A stretch of 64,000 bases of DNA from Helopsaltes ochotensis. Its lineage: Eukaryota; Chordata; Aves; Passeriformes; Locustellidae. The position numbers and the translations under genes are program-made. The notes beneath the pieces are model-generated. The model ran no database searches, had not been told where the DNA came from, and saw nothing but the letters and a program-made list of their open reading frames with translations. This document shows, piece after piece, positions 13,240 through 26,295 of the stretch (position 1 is the stretch's first letter; each line of letters opens with the position of its first letter). Where the stretch lies: the NCBI GenBank assembly GCA_013400155.1, contig VXBM01001543.1, positions 95,243-159,242 of the forward strand. Reading direction: 5' to 3'.

Positions 13240-16200
13240 GATTATTAATAATATGAGCTCTTCCTATGAATTTTGCCACCAGATATGTACTAGAACAAGC
13301 TGTAGTGGTAGGAAGAAAGTCTTAAAGAGCATGATAAAGATCTAAGTCAGAACACAGTAGCTGTAGGGTACTTTATTTCATTCCAGATCTGCTGTTCCTA
13401 GTTCTTTTTTGACATCCTATAATATTGAGAACTGAGAAAAATAGAGCAATAACCCAAATGCAAATCATTTTAGGGCTGAAGAAGATTCATCCTCTTTAAT
13501 TCATTTTTATTGCATGCAAATGACTCAACTTTAGCACACTGGCTTCTCTTTTTTGTGACAACCAATCTTCCTTTTTCGAGTCAGTTATTTCCCTTGAATA
13601 ATAAATATGGACTAGAGGTTAATAGCTGTATTGGAACAGAGCACCTGAGACAATTGGTTCCCATGACAACCAAACTCATTTATTAATACTTTTTACTTAT
13701 TTTCCCCTTATATTCAAAATGAATATATTAGACATTAGTGAACCTTAAAATACTTTACAGGAAATTCTTGCAGCCATGCCTCTCAGATAGGATATCGTGG
13801 ACTTTATACATAATCAATGATTTCTATCGCCTGAAAACTAATTTTAAAAATGGCCAAACATGTGCTACCTAGAGACTGTTTGGGGACTTCACTTTGACAC
13901 CATTCCTACTTTGAATTCAAAAGTTATTGAGAAGGCTGATAGGCCTTGTAAATCTTCAGATATTTTGGAAAACTATTTTATTTGTAAGTTAGACTACAAT
14001 GTCTTGGTTATTTTTGCTGCAGAGATACACTGAATAAGCAAACAGAAAATGCATCTGAGGAAAAGCACCATCTCATACTTGGACCAAAATCCTGGGAGGC
14101 ACAATCCTTGGCTGCTGGTTGAACTTTGGACTGTTCCTGATTGCCACTGACTTCCTCTGGTCTTTGAAACTGATTTAATTTCTGTTCTGTGATATAAATT
14201 TTAAGTTTTCATCCTACTAGTAATAGGCCTCTTGAAATTTACTTCACTGAGTTACATAACCCATTCCAGAACACGTGACTCCAGTGAATAAGTGTTTCTA
14301 GAAAAGTACTAGACAATGTTTTATGGGAAACCATTCATTTTACCATGGTTTTCTGCTTGTACATTTTTTTCTTCTCTTTCATTTAAAATAAATAAACACA
14401 GTATCCTGGGAGTTTCAACAAATATCACCACCTTCCAGCTGTACACCCTCTAACCACAAATGTTACTTCTGTCTTGATGCTGGTACGTTGTATAAACTAA
14501 TCACATAAATGGAATTGTCTTGAGTTTAAATAAAGGGATTTCTGTGTAAATAACCTCATCAGAAAGCCCTGAATGACATTTTCTCTTGCCTTGTCTTCTC
14601 TTGCCAGGAATCCTTGCAAGAATGTAAGACTCTGCACCCTATTTTATTTAAAATAAAAATTTTCTTTTTGTAGAGATATCATCCTGTATCCTGTAATAAG
14701 AAGTAATCAGCATCGATGAGGATATCTTGTACTCTACCTGCTTATTGTTCTTTCTTTTCCCTCACTGGAAAGCAGGAAAGCTGAAAAGCTGTATCCTCCT
14801 GCTCTTATTCTCCTCATACATCTGTCTCCTATGCACACATAACAGTGTTCTTGCACACATAGCAGTGTTCACATCAGAAAAAAAAGTGGTTACTGATCTG
14901 CTTCAATTTCCCCAACTGAACATCATGGTCCATGCTAAAAGCAGCTTGACTGTATCTATCAGTCTCTGACCCTTTCATCTACTGCTAGACGAAGAGGGAA
15001 TGAGAGAGAGAGCCCATTGATTTCTTCCACGCCTTTCCTCCTCTGTAGCTAGAACTGGGAATTTACTGCTCAGAGGGCTGAACCGCGCTGGAGAAGGAGC
15101 ATTCAAAGAAGACCCTGCTGCAATGTAATCAGCACATGCAAATATTGCCAAAGCATCTCAAAGGACTGTGGGTCAGACACTTCCCAGAGGTGCATCAAAT
15201 CCTCTCGGGGTAGCATTAGAGTCTGTTGGAGTTTGGTCTCTGCCTCCTCTGGCCTTGCTCTCTCTCAGAAGCAGGCAAGGGGCAGGCTGGAACTCCTGCC
15301 TTCAGTGTTTGTCTCATTCGCCTGTCATGGGGACTCGAGCTTAACACTGTCTTTCTAGACACAGATAAAGTAATAATGTGAGAGAAATGTGCCACTTCTA
15401 GAGAGGCATGTGTAGGTGTCAGTGTGGCAATGGCTCAGCAGGGCTCCCATTCAGCTGAGCTTCATCGCAGAGGTGTTGCCTGGAAGCAGAAGAGAGGAGC
15501 ATTGGAAAAGCAGAAATGTACCTCTTTTGGAAACATTACCTGACAGTGATCACCTGGCTACCTAAAATATCGCCTGTGTCACAGGAGGGCTATAAATTCA
15601 ATACTGTAGAGGCATGAGTGCAGTGGTTTATTCTGCTGAAAGCAAAGCACAAGCAAAGCTTGTCCTAGTTCTGGAGAGATGAGCAGCACACAGCATAGCC
15701 ATCCTTCACTGATGAGTGCTGTGGGCTTGCCAAAGCCACAACTTTCTACTGTGACAAAAAACAGACAGCGATAACACAGAAGATTCCCAACTGCAGTTCT
15801 TGTAATGCACTGCATTTGGCAGAATTTAGTAAAACAAAACAAAACAGTCTGCCTACATCTAGCCTCAAGAGCATCCTTCCCTGCAGCACATAATATTCTT
15901 CCCCACTTCCACATCTGACTCATGTTCACAAATTCTCCAATGCTGCCACTGGTCATAACTCAAAGATTTTTTTCTTCTATTTAAATACCAAGTCTGAATG
16001 AAACTGCAAGGCTGCTGTTGCTGACACACTGATAGTATTAATTGCAATCAAAAGATTTGTCTGCACCGTTTGTATGATAAATTGGCATAACTGATTCTCC
16101 TATTTTCCATATTCCGCATGCTTGTTCTTACACCACCTGTTCTTACCAGCAGCTCATTCTGGCCCTGATGCTGATAGGAAGGTTCCCCTGGCTATTTCAC

Positions 16201-16634
16201 TCACTTTGGCAGATGTTTCCATAAATGCAGAAGTTTATTTATGCTAAGCTTCGTATGAGATTGGAACCATTGCTACAAAAACAAGTATTAGTATACACGC
16301 TCCATCTTTTTGCTTCTTTATTTCTGCTTGAACCCTCTGAGCAGCAAAACACACAGCTAATGACACAAATTGGATGGTTGTTTGACTCTGACCTGCTTTT
16401 GTTCAGATATCCATAGCAAATCAGTAAAACATTGCTTATCCTAAATAACCATCATCACCAATCGAAAGCTACCCTTGAACTGCTAGGTCTAAATTTCTAC
16501 CTTATGTCTATCTCAAATACAAATTCACAGGAACAGTTCTGATGCAAATTCCTTGAGCCACCTTTTTAATGTAAATCACTAAGTGGAGTAAGTGAAGGAC
16601 AGTTCACAGCTGAGTGTCAATTAGACTGTAACTC

Positions 16635-16677
16635 TGAAAGGAAGGCGTAGTAAAGACTTTCCTACGCCCTCCTTTCA
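16635..16677. repeat. 43-bp near-palindrome (hairpin-forming)
   Basis: The left arm 16635-16650 and right arm 16662-16677 are reverse complements at 15 of 16 positions. The 11-base spacer contains a further aaag/cttt pair around one central base, so almost the whole 43 bp can fold back on itself. It contains a CpG in each arm. The stem, about 20 bp, is shorter than a typical pre-microRNA hairpin, so no RNA gene is called. Confidence 0.85.
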
Positions 16678-17025
16678 AGGAGTTTTTAAACCAAAAGTCT
16701 GGTATATTTTTAATTCTACAGATCGCTTTACAGGTCTCACATTGCAGGGTGTTCATTCACTCAGGTTCACTATGATACTGTGTCTGAACACAGTCAACTA
16801 CACAGAAGGCTGATTCTCAGATCTTTAAATTGTCTGAATTTTTGTGTCTCTTTTGTCTTTTCTCTCTCTTACCCCTTCTTTGGTATGTTTTCAGCTGGAG
16901 ACACAATTAACCATCGTGATATCCAAGACATCTGGTTTAAATAAAAGTCCTGAGTAAAACAATATTATTGTATTTTTTCCCTTTAGAAAAGATATCCTTT
17001 TATAAAAGGCAAAATAATCAGTTTC

Positions 17026-17070
17026 TTTTTTTTTTTTTTTTGTTTTTTTTGGTTTTTTGTTTTTGTTTTT
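17026..17070. repeat. T-rich low-complexity tract
   Basis: A T-run of about 17, followed by T-runs separated by single or double G. Low-complexity DNA, no coding potential. Confidence 0.85.
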
Positions 17071-19820
17071 ACTGTTCATATCTTCCATAGCTGATGGCAA
17101 AGATCCTAGCCATTTATTCAGGACCCAGGTAAAATTTTCACTGCAAAAATAGACTGGATTCAGTCATTTGCTGAGTCATTGCAAGAAAACCAGTATGGGA
17201 GTATCCCTTGGAGTGTTTTATGCTCCTGTGATGTTCATCAGTGCAACCCACTCAGATTCCAATCAAGCTATTTTTTTCACTCACTACTGGAATGATAAAA
17301 GGAAAGTGCAGATACCAGTCCAGTGGAACACTCTTTATGTAGTTTGGAAAATAAAATTTTAAAAATTTGTACATCTACATCAATGTATGTTATTTAATTC
17401 CACTTAACTAAGGGAGAAGCATTTAAGCAGACAGAGTTCTTCATAACAAAAAGTTGTTCAGGGAAACCAGTAAGGAATCTCCATGGAAAACCAAACCCAA
17501 CACTGGTATGGATTACCGAACATCTGGGAGTACAAAACACCTACCAGAATGCTGCATGAGCAAAAGAGTGGAATCCTATTAAATATCTGCACTTATGCTA
17601 CCAGATTTGTAGAAGCATCTGGGGCAGAGAAAATGTACTAATGATAGTTGTGTATTAAGAGGATAAACGAGTGAAAGTCAAGTCTGACTTTAAAAAGCCA
17701 GATTATTGCATTCTGACATGTTACAGAAGAACCTGGAGAATGACTCAGTACCTGTCATCTGCTGGTCAATCTCAAATTATTATTCTCACATTACTTTATA
17801 TGCAGAACCTCAAAAAACCCCAAACTTACCTAAAATACTGTCTCTGGTAGAAACTCTTAAGAGAGTAACAGTTTCCTAGTGATAAGACAAGCCAGTATGC
17901 TTATTTTCCAATTTTAAAACACGCAATTTATACAGAAGTAGGAAGAAAAGGAAATTTTATTATTTCAGAATAAATTCATTCTCCTGTCTCCATTGGTACA
18001 TAAAATGAAAATTGGGGAGTGGTATTTTTTCAAACTATCCCTAGTCCCTGAGACAATAATCCATTAACCATGCAGCTCACCATAAATGGATTGCAAAACT
18101 GACATTTTCATGAATTATAGCAGTCTTTCAAGTAGCAAGAAGTAAAGTTGCAGCAATTTTCCATGTCTTTAATTTTACTGTCAAAAGGTATATAAGGGCT
18201 ATGTCCTGGAACTGATGGATTTCCAGCAGAAAAATTAAATTTCATGTATTAATAGGTAAAAAGAGGGGCTTTTCTGGTATAATTTTAATCTAATTATTAA
18301 CTCAGGGAAAGCTTTTGTGAATCTGAATTTAACATTAGAATATACTGCACAATGATATTAATGGTCTACATGCTGTCCAGATTGTAGTATTGATAGAATT
18401 GTATTTCTTTCAGAAAGCAAATTTAGGTTCTTACAATAAGAAAGAATGGGAGAGATGAGGAGAAGGGTTATTTTTAAGCATAGCAACACTTTAGTTTCAC
18501 TGCCAGGGGACAATTTATTTCAGCTTTTTCATCTTTTTTGCCGCTATTGTTACAATGAATGAGTGAACTTAATTAGCACTGCAAGGAAAGGGCTATGTTC
18601 CCAAAGCTCTCTAAATGGGAAAAATATTTAAAGAACATAGAGCAGAAAAAGAATACAAAAATTTTGAAGAGAAGAAAATAACTGTGTAAGCTTTAGTTTC
18701 CTTACTGAAAACACAGCTGCATATAATATCTCCAAAGTACAGTATTAGAAATGTCTTTGAGATTTTCTTAAAAAATAACAGTTGACAACCTTCTGCATAT
18801 ATGACACTTTTTAATAAGTGTCTAGATAAATGAATAAAGTAATCACTCCATTCACAATTTTTAAAAAAATTATACACGATGACACAAATGGACATATACT
18901 GGATATCTTTATCCTATTCATTAAAGCTCATGTCTAAGTGGGAATACACTATGGACTCCTGATTATTATGAATTAAAAATAGAGTCAAGCTAAAGCAGCT
19001 TGTGAAAAAACAGGCAATTCAATGTCTTTCCTTAGATCTGTTTTGAATATGACTGTTCAACAGGTTCTGAAGAAACTAGAGTTCTTTCCATTTATTTTAG
19101 AATCACACTTGGCAATTCAGGTTTTAGATCCTCATCTATAGAAGAGATGTGACACTTTTTCTCTGCAACATGCTTGTTCTTTTGGTTTAATATTTTAAAC
19201 GCTATGGTACAGGAGGAAATGTTGTGTGGACTGTTCGGCACAGCAAGAACCACACAGGACACTCGATGAGGAGAAGGACCCAAAAGAGGGTCTTTTGTTT
19301 ATTCTTTCTTTCTTAAGTAGACCGCAGGTCCATGCCAGGGATTGGATGAGAAGGTGAACACCTCTCATCTCCACTGGCCCAGCTGACAGTCAGTCAGTAC
19401 AATTTGCATCCAAAGGTATGTGATATTTACCAATCCATTTCCCAAACAAACCTTATCTTACAGATAACACCAGCGTGAGAAAGGCAAAGCACTACCTAAA
19501 CATTGAGGATTCTGACTCCATTCTAACAGCTAAGAAACACATCAGAAAGGCTGCAAAAATCAGGGCAACAATGTTGTGTCTCTTGAAGAATGACATTACT
19601 CAGCTGGAGTCCCAGAGTCCACCCCTACCAATAGAAAAGATCCCTCTATACCATTCTGCATTACATATAACAGTGGGGCCTCAGCCCTCCTGACACCACA
19701 AAAAGAAATATGAAGATGGATTTTGGAGCATCAGGACTGATAATGTTTCTAAGTGAAATAAAAACATGACAAAGCTATAAAGCCCTCATCTATGTTCTTG
19801 TAAATATCAAAGATTTAGCT

Positions 19821-19868
19821 GATATATACACATACATATGTGTGTGTATATATATATATATATATATG
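19821..19868. repeat. (TA)n/(TG)n microsatellite
   Basis: Alternating purine-pyrimidine sequence: TATACACATACATATG, then GTGTGT, then about 12 TA units. It is partly self-complementary and is a likely length-variable site. Confidence 0.9.
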
Positions 19869-22800
19869 ACTATTGTCTACCTGATACTCTGTAAGAATAA
19901 CGAAATATTTACCTGGAAGCAGCAACTGTAACAAAAATCCCTCCATGAATTGGGTTGGAAGGCTTCCAGAATCACACAGCTGATATTTTGTTGTAGTTTT
20001 GTTTTATGTTCTCTTTAAGTCATGCCAATGTCATATCCTGGAGAGAAATGTTCATATTTATCTTTAAATAAGTGACTTTCTTTTCAATCACTTGTGGCAC
20101 ACAGTAGGGAGTTCATTTAAAGCACCTGATCATGGGTCTTTCTTAGACGATTTGATGGCAAGAAACAATGAAGATGGTGCTGGTGATGGAAATAGGGATG
20201 GTATAAGTGTCTTCTGTTATACAAACAGTAAATTATAACTGTGAAATTCTGCCTAAAATCAGAAAAAAACATATGCTAGAAGAAAAGTAATATGTATAGA
20301 AACATATGTCAGCCTTTGGGGTAGAAGAAAAATGCCAGAAAAGGACACAGGCATAACTTCTGGTCATGTCCATACCAAGAGAAGCTGACCATGACTAAAT
20401 GATGTGATATCAGTATAATCATCCTGATGACTGCAATGAGGGAAAACATTACCTGCAAAGTGAAGTTGAGGAGACCTAATAAAATCTAACTTCCTTGTAC
20501 ATTCTGTAATCTTCCCTAAATAGTATTACTATGCCATGTCCAATTTGCATCTCTCTTCTCACATATTTAAACAGAACAGGTAGTGACACACTGTTCTCTT
20601 TTCAAATGAAACAGCTCAATGACCTGTCTTATTTTACATTCAAAGTAAATGTCCAGTTCTTTATGAAAAGGTTATTCTTAGCTAATACATTTTCCTCTTT
20701 GGAAAAGGAAGCCAACCATTCTCTTTCTGTTTGGTATCCATTTATATTTCTTCTGACACCACTATAATTTCTGTTATAAGGCAGGTAACATAAAAGCAAT
20801 ATTCAACTCATCAGTGTTACCATTACCTTCAGGCCTCATTGTTGCTCAGATACCATTTTAAATTCCCCAAACCATCCCATCATGCCTCCTCCAAAATCAT
20901 CCTCCTCTCTCAGGCTAATCAGCTGCTGCCCTTCTGTTCTGAGAATCAGGAAGCTCTGTCCTCCAAGAGATCCCAAACATCTCAGCACAACAAAGGCAAT
21001 CACTCTCACCTATGTTTAACTGCTGCTTTGTCTCCTCCACATGAACCTTGCTGAGCTGGTCTATCCCTCCTTATCTACCAGTGAAGGCATTTATAATATT
21101 TTAATGACCTCTTCTGCTCAAGCAGTGAATATGCTGCATTGTTAGACGTCTAGTAACTCCAACACAATATCTTCTATCTGAACTTTTAGAGGATTTCTAC
21201 TTCTAAAAGTCAACCATTAAACATTTCTAGTGCTGTTCAGAATTTTTTTTTCCCCAGGGAAATTCCTCTATTTTGGTTAGTTTCAAATATAGCTATCAGA
21301 CACATCACATACTGTTTTGAGAGATGAAATAGATCCAGGTGAATAAATAATTAAAAATGTATAGGCTGTTACTGTTTTATCCTATAATGAAGTGCTGATG
21401 TATTCATTTCCTCACTGTCTTGTAATTTGATTTCTCATAATCTGTAATGTCACTCCCATTAATAGCTGCACAAAGAAATGACAGGTGGTCAGCAGAGCTT
21501 GTGCAGGGGTGTTTTAAAGGTCATGCATTACTCCCTGAAAGCTGTGAGATTAACACTTCTACTTCAGACACAGGAATGGTTGGCCTCTAATGGATTCCCT
21601 GTTTACTTTGTCACTGCTCTCTAAATCCTATAAAAGGTAGCCTTTCACAACTAAAATAAATATTCACTTTTTGAAACCCATTAAAAAGGCTGACTGCCAC
21701 TCTTCCTTTCCCCATCAACATTTAGGGCTAAATTTGTCTCATCTCTTTTAGGTGGGAAGATACAGAGACAGTTTTCCTCTTTTGCACTGGTGCTGGGCTG
21801 AGGAGAGCAGGGCACTGTGAGGGTTCCTTGGATGGGGATGCTTTCCTCGGCACTGGGAGTGTGCAAAGGCCCATCCCAGCAGAGGCACAAACCCAGATGT
21901 CCCACTGTAGGCAATGGTGATTGCATACCCGTGTCAGGGCTGCCAGGATGAGTGATGGGCTCAGTTGTGGGAAAGGACTGTCTCATTTACCATTCTGTAT
22001 CATATCAGCTGTACTTAGGAGTAAATGTGATTTTAAATCCAGATGTTATTTGTCGTTCTGGAAAGCTTTCGGTGGCAAAAGAAACTTCATCAATGTAAAC
22101 AGAAATGCTGACTCAAGAAAACATCCATTCTATGATTAGTGATTTGCAAGACTTGCTCATATGCCTTAGGTGAACAAAGAGGAATGGCCATACTTTGGAA
22201 TATTTAATATGTTCAACGACTGAAAATGATTTTGAAGTCAAAGTGCATTTTAAACTCATCTTCAAAACTGAAAGACATCACCATCTGTGTCGTTTGCATT
22301 TCTATCATACCAAAAAAGTCAGATTGTCAGCATGTCCAACAACAGCTCAGTAGAGATTTTCTTAAAGTATTAGAGCAGTGATTGTCATGCTTGAAGGAGT
22401 GAATTTCACATTTTAAGGACCAACTTTTCTGTGTCAAACCATGCAAATTGTATGTTAGCTGCTAATGAAATGAGCTATGAACCATCACAGCTCAAAAGTA
22501 TTGAAAAAGAGAGTTAAAAATAAAGTTCTGGCAAACTAAGTTTAGTTTTCCATTTTACACAAACAATTATCTCAGGCTATGAAAAAGCGGTTTTTTAAGA
22601 CAATACAGGGAGCAATGGCTTATTCTGCAGATAATGTGGGCAAAAAATGTCTCTGATTACTGTCACTCAGGACTGTATCTGATTTATAACTGCATTCCTG
22701 TTAAAGCGTGTGACCTTTAATTAAAGCATGTTAAAATTTGGAGAGTATGAGAAAGGTTTCTGAAGCTAGCCTTAAAGCCTCCTTGCTCCGTTTGTTAAAA

Positions 22801-25126
22801 CAATTTAGTAATAACAAATCAACCTCATGACTAAAGAACAAAATTTTGACAAAATGTGAGAAATGGTACAGCAAAAAGTGCAGAAACTACGTCTCTTGAA
22901 GCCCAAGCTTTTTTTTATGTAAAAATATGCATTTGTGCTTCTGTATTGTCTGGCTATGCACCTTATAGAGACAGTTATAGAGACAGCTATTTACCAGCAA
23001 TTACATTTTCCACAGAGACCTCAGTGTTGTTCTTGCATTTATAAACTATTCAAAATGCATGAGAAAATGGAACGAGGAGGGGGGAAGGGTCAGCAAGGCA
23101 ATAACTTAAAAATTAAAAGAGTGACTGCAGTACTTTGTATCAATTTTTAGCAGGAAGGAACATGTCAGATAGTATCTATACCATCTCCTGAAAATATTTG
23201 GATAATTCTTATAATCACATTATCTCCCAGGTAGCATTTCCTCCAATAAATAAAAGAACTTTGTGTTTAAAGGTAAAAGAGTAATTATTAACTTGTTCAA
23301 AGGATCCATTTATGGACACTTACTTCCAGTGTTCTTCACTGCATGTTTATTCCTCCCTTTTGCTACATTCAGCTGTAATTTCCTTGCTGAAGTTCTTTGT
23401 TTGTTTTAGGGTAATTAAAGACCCTTACACTCACAATGGCTTCTGACCCAGATGATTTCCCACTCATCTGGGCAATAACAAATGGATTTACATTTCTCTT
23501 TTTTTTTTTTTTTTAGTAAAGATGCAGTATCTCACTGCGTTCAATCCACAGAGTTTTCCAATACCTACATTTGCCTTGTGCTCTAAAAACAGATGAAGGG
23601 AATCAGAAGGGAAGATGAAAGCAGCTTTCATTTGGCCTCTGTTCAAGAAGGATGGACTCTTTTCCTAGTCCTGCACTTATAGCATGAGAGGAGTGGAGCA
23701 CTTAAGCCAGCAGTAGTGCTGGAAGAAAATTTAAATATGCCTTCACTTGAGATGGTCACGTTAAGGCACATTTAGGCTGCATAGCATTTTTACTGGCAGC
23801 ATTTTTGAGTCCCCTTCAAGGATAGCATTTTATATATCTGCTTTATATATAAGAGATAGGGGTAGTGAGAAACCAGGCTGGGTCATTTGGTACTATATGT
23901 TTTCAATGATGATGCAGAAATCAAAAATTAAAACCATTACCAATGTTAGACATAAATAATAAAATCTATCATGAGTTCATAGAAGATTATAATTGTATAA
24001 GAATTGGATTTTTTAAAGTATTAAGTTCCGGATTAACTCTGGAATTTCATAATTATTTTTATTCTCATTCTTACTCTTATTCTTATAATGTCTGACCCAT
24101 TACGAAAAAAAATTCTCTTCCACCCCACCAAAGTCATGTAAGGAGATCATATTTGTGACATAGTAGCGTACTCATTGTGATACAGTAGTGTCATGATTTC
24201 TAACTATTTCAAGATGAAAAATATGCCAAACTACCTGTGAAGTACATGATGAATACAGAACACACTATATCTTGGGAAGAATTTTGTATTTTATAAAATT
24301 GGATCTGGTCACTGAGAGAGATATGATGAATAAAATCATGTCACAGAAAATATTGTTCACTAGAGGATACTGTTCATAATTTTTTCTTACAGCACTTTTG
24401 AAAAATGAAATTTCCAGTAACTAGAAAAGCTGGCTCTTGATCAGCTCTCTGCATCCAGTAATGTCATTCTCTCAAGAGGTACTCCATGTATCCATCAATT
24501 CTAAACTTCCCCTCTTAATCAGTTCTAATCATTATAAGTTTAGTGGTGCTTACCTTTAAAACTTGGTGTTAACAGAGACCACCTTATTTAATTATTGTCT
24601 GTATAGAATTTCTTTCTTTCTTTCAAGAACTATTCTTAATTTTTTATTACTGAAGTAATTTATAACAAATGTTCTTAAACCATTTCTGCTTTCTTCTCAA
24701 GCCATGACTCTTCTGCAGCCATTTTGATTTGGTCTGATACATTCTCCATCAACTTCAGTAAAAGATGAGGAGAGTAAATCAATTCCAATGAACTTTTTAA
24801 ATCCTGGAAGCATTTCTACTTATATATTTTTCTTGTTGATTGTATCAATTTTAGAAAAGACTAATTAAGTAGTTTATTTAAATGGCAAGGGTGATCCTGG
24901 TTACTGTGGTACAAAAATTATTATTTTTTTTATATGCATATTCACTGATGAAGATAAAATGCATGAAACAACTCTCCACTGTTTTTTCAATTTGCCTTTT
25001 AATTTGAAAATCTTGTCCAAAAATACATATTAGCCATGTTAATACCTGCAATCCTTGCAGAAAATTAGTAATTGCCTGTTTTCCTATAAATGCGTAACGC
25101 AGTACGATCTGTTTTCTGATTCCTTT

Positions 25127-25153
25127 GGGAGGGGGGGATGAGGGAGGGTTGGG
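25127..25153 (+). other. G-quadruplex motif
   Basis: Five G-runs of three or more (G3, G7, G3, G3, G3) are separated by loops of 1 to 4 bases, which satisfies the usual G3+N1-7 pattern on the + strand. Such a motif is rare in DNA this AT-rich. It lies just 3' of a small cluster of CpGs (gcgtaacgcagtacgatc, 25092-25109). Confidence 0.8.
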
Positions 25154-25699
25154 ATTTACACCTTTCTATACATGGTGCGTTATTTCTTTAAAATAACATA
25201 CATAGACACACACATAAAGTCACACCTGGGTTTCACATTTCTGAGTCACTCTTTTATATGCTAGCCCATGCAGAGCTGCCCTTGGCAGTGTCCTTTTTTT
25301 AGCGCTGTGTCTGTAATGTGGGATTCCTGTATTATATGTTACTTGCTGTGTTCTGCCTGCCCAGAGGGAACTCATCAGCTACAATCCATCTGCTTATTCA
25401 CAGCTCACTCATTGATTATTCATGAAGTAGCTGCTTTAGAAAGCAGGTATTGGTTGTATTAGTGATGATAACCTGCATGCATCAAAAACCAAAGTGTTAC
25501 CATCTCTGCTGTTGCCATATGTGACCTTGAGAGCAGCTGGGCTCTGTGGCACGGCCTTGGGTTCCATATGTACTCAGGAGTTGCTTTGCCGTGTTGCATC
25601 AGTAACTTCACCCATTAGCATGGGTTTCTGCACATATGGATGATGTTCCACCTGCCTTCATTCAGCAAGGGAAGAAATGATACTCATGTTCCCTGGGGG

Positions 25700-25773
25700 A
25701 AAAAAAACAACAACAGAATAAAACTAAAAAAAAACCCCAACCAACCAAGCAAAAACCCAAATAAACAAAAATA
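25700..25773. repeat. A/C-rich low-complexity tract
   Basis: Runs of A interspersed with CC, CCAA and CAAA units. The A-richness continues more weakly to about 25890. It is similar in character to the tract at 39431-39530. No parent element was identified. Confidence 0.8.
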
Positions 25774-26103
25774 CCGTCTCAAAGCTTCCATAAGACTCAG
25801 ATCTATATAAAGAGATTTAAAAGCAATATAGAAAAGAAAAATAAAACAACCAAAATTGGAAAAACCCCACACAACTGACCCACTAAACAAAGAAATGCCT
25901 CTAAACACAAGCTGTGGAGGTTTGCTGAAATGTACAATTCCAGTGAATTACATTGCTCTTTGGCCTAAGGTATTTGCCTAGGCCTTCAGCCCTTCTCCTT
26001 TAGATATTTCTAACCTATATTTTGTTTGGTGTAACTACTCCTTCTTTTCGCATTGAGACCTTTCTACTGCTTTTCAATACCAAGATCATACCGTAGCATC
26101 ATT

Positions 26104-26295
26104 CAATTACAGAATCACAGAACGTTAAGGAGTTGGAAGGGACCCTAAAGATCGTCTAGTTCCATCCCCCCTGTAATGGACAGAGACACCTTCCACTACA
26201 CCAGGTTGCTCAAACCTCACCTAGCATTGTCTTTAACACTTCTAGGGGTTGGGCATGACAGTTTCTCTGTGCAACCTTTTCTGGTGCCTCACCAT
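26104..26295 (-). mobile_element. CR1 retrotransposon fragment, 3' end
   Basis: The + strand reads agaatcacagaac, then ggagttggaagggacc and text matching the avian CR1 3' terminal region in reverse complement (target-of-repair end, ccaggttgctcaaac, cttctaggggttgggcatgac, then gcaacctttt...ggtgcctcacca). CR1 is a non-LTR retrotransposon whose copies are normally cut short at the 5' end, and this one keeps only about 190 bp. Substitutions and small gaps against the family consensus as I remember it indicate an old, inactive copy. No open frame remains. Confidence 0.93.

Larger units (their letters stand above)
9690..19820. other. AT-rich single-copy DNA with simple repeats, no gene seen
   Basis: No exon, RNA gene or recognised transposon. 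The interval 15000-15960 is somewhat richer in G+C and contains an octamer-like ATGCAAAT at about 15137. It also has the longest open frame of the window (15579-15956, minus strand, 125 codons), which shows no domain I know and is within chance expectation. A short imperfect tandem duplication of period 20 lies at 14832-14870. The named simple repeats inside this block are listed separately. Confidence 0.55.
19869..26103. other. AT-rich single-copy DNA, no gene seen
   Basis: No exon, RNA gene or recognised transposon. A 12-bp perfect tandem duplication (ttatagagacag twice) lies at 22963-22986. A poly-T run lies at 23499-23514. A/C-rich low-complexity DNA occupies about 25700-25890. The interval 25080-25650 is compositionally distinct, with several CpGs and a G-quadruplex motif, and could be a regulatory element. 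Only cross-species conservation would show that. Confidence 0.55.

Noticed and set aside
14832..14870. Two-copy tandem repeat of period 20, considered as a CRISPR or satellite seed
   Set aside because: Only two imperfect copies. Ordinary replication slippage explains it, and this is a vertebrate genome.
15579..15956. Longest open frame of the window (minus strand, 125 codons)
   Set aside because: Its composition is uneven, with many Cys and Leu. No family was recognised, and the length is about what chance gives as a maximum in 64 kb over six frames. No promoter or splice context stands out.
19300..19700. GC-richer stretch with a 72-codon open frame, possible exon or transposon relic
   Set aside because: No domain, splice pattern or repeat family could be recognised, so it is left as unannotated single-copy DNA.
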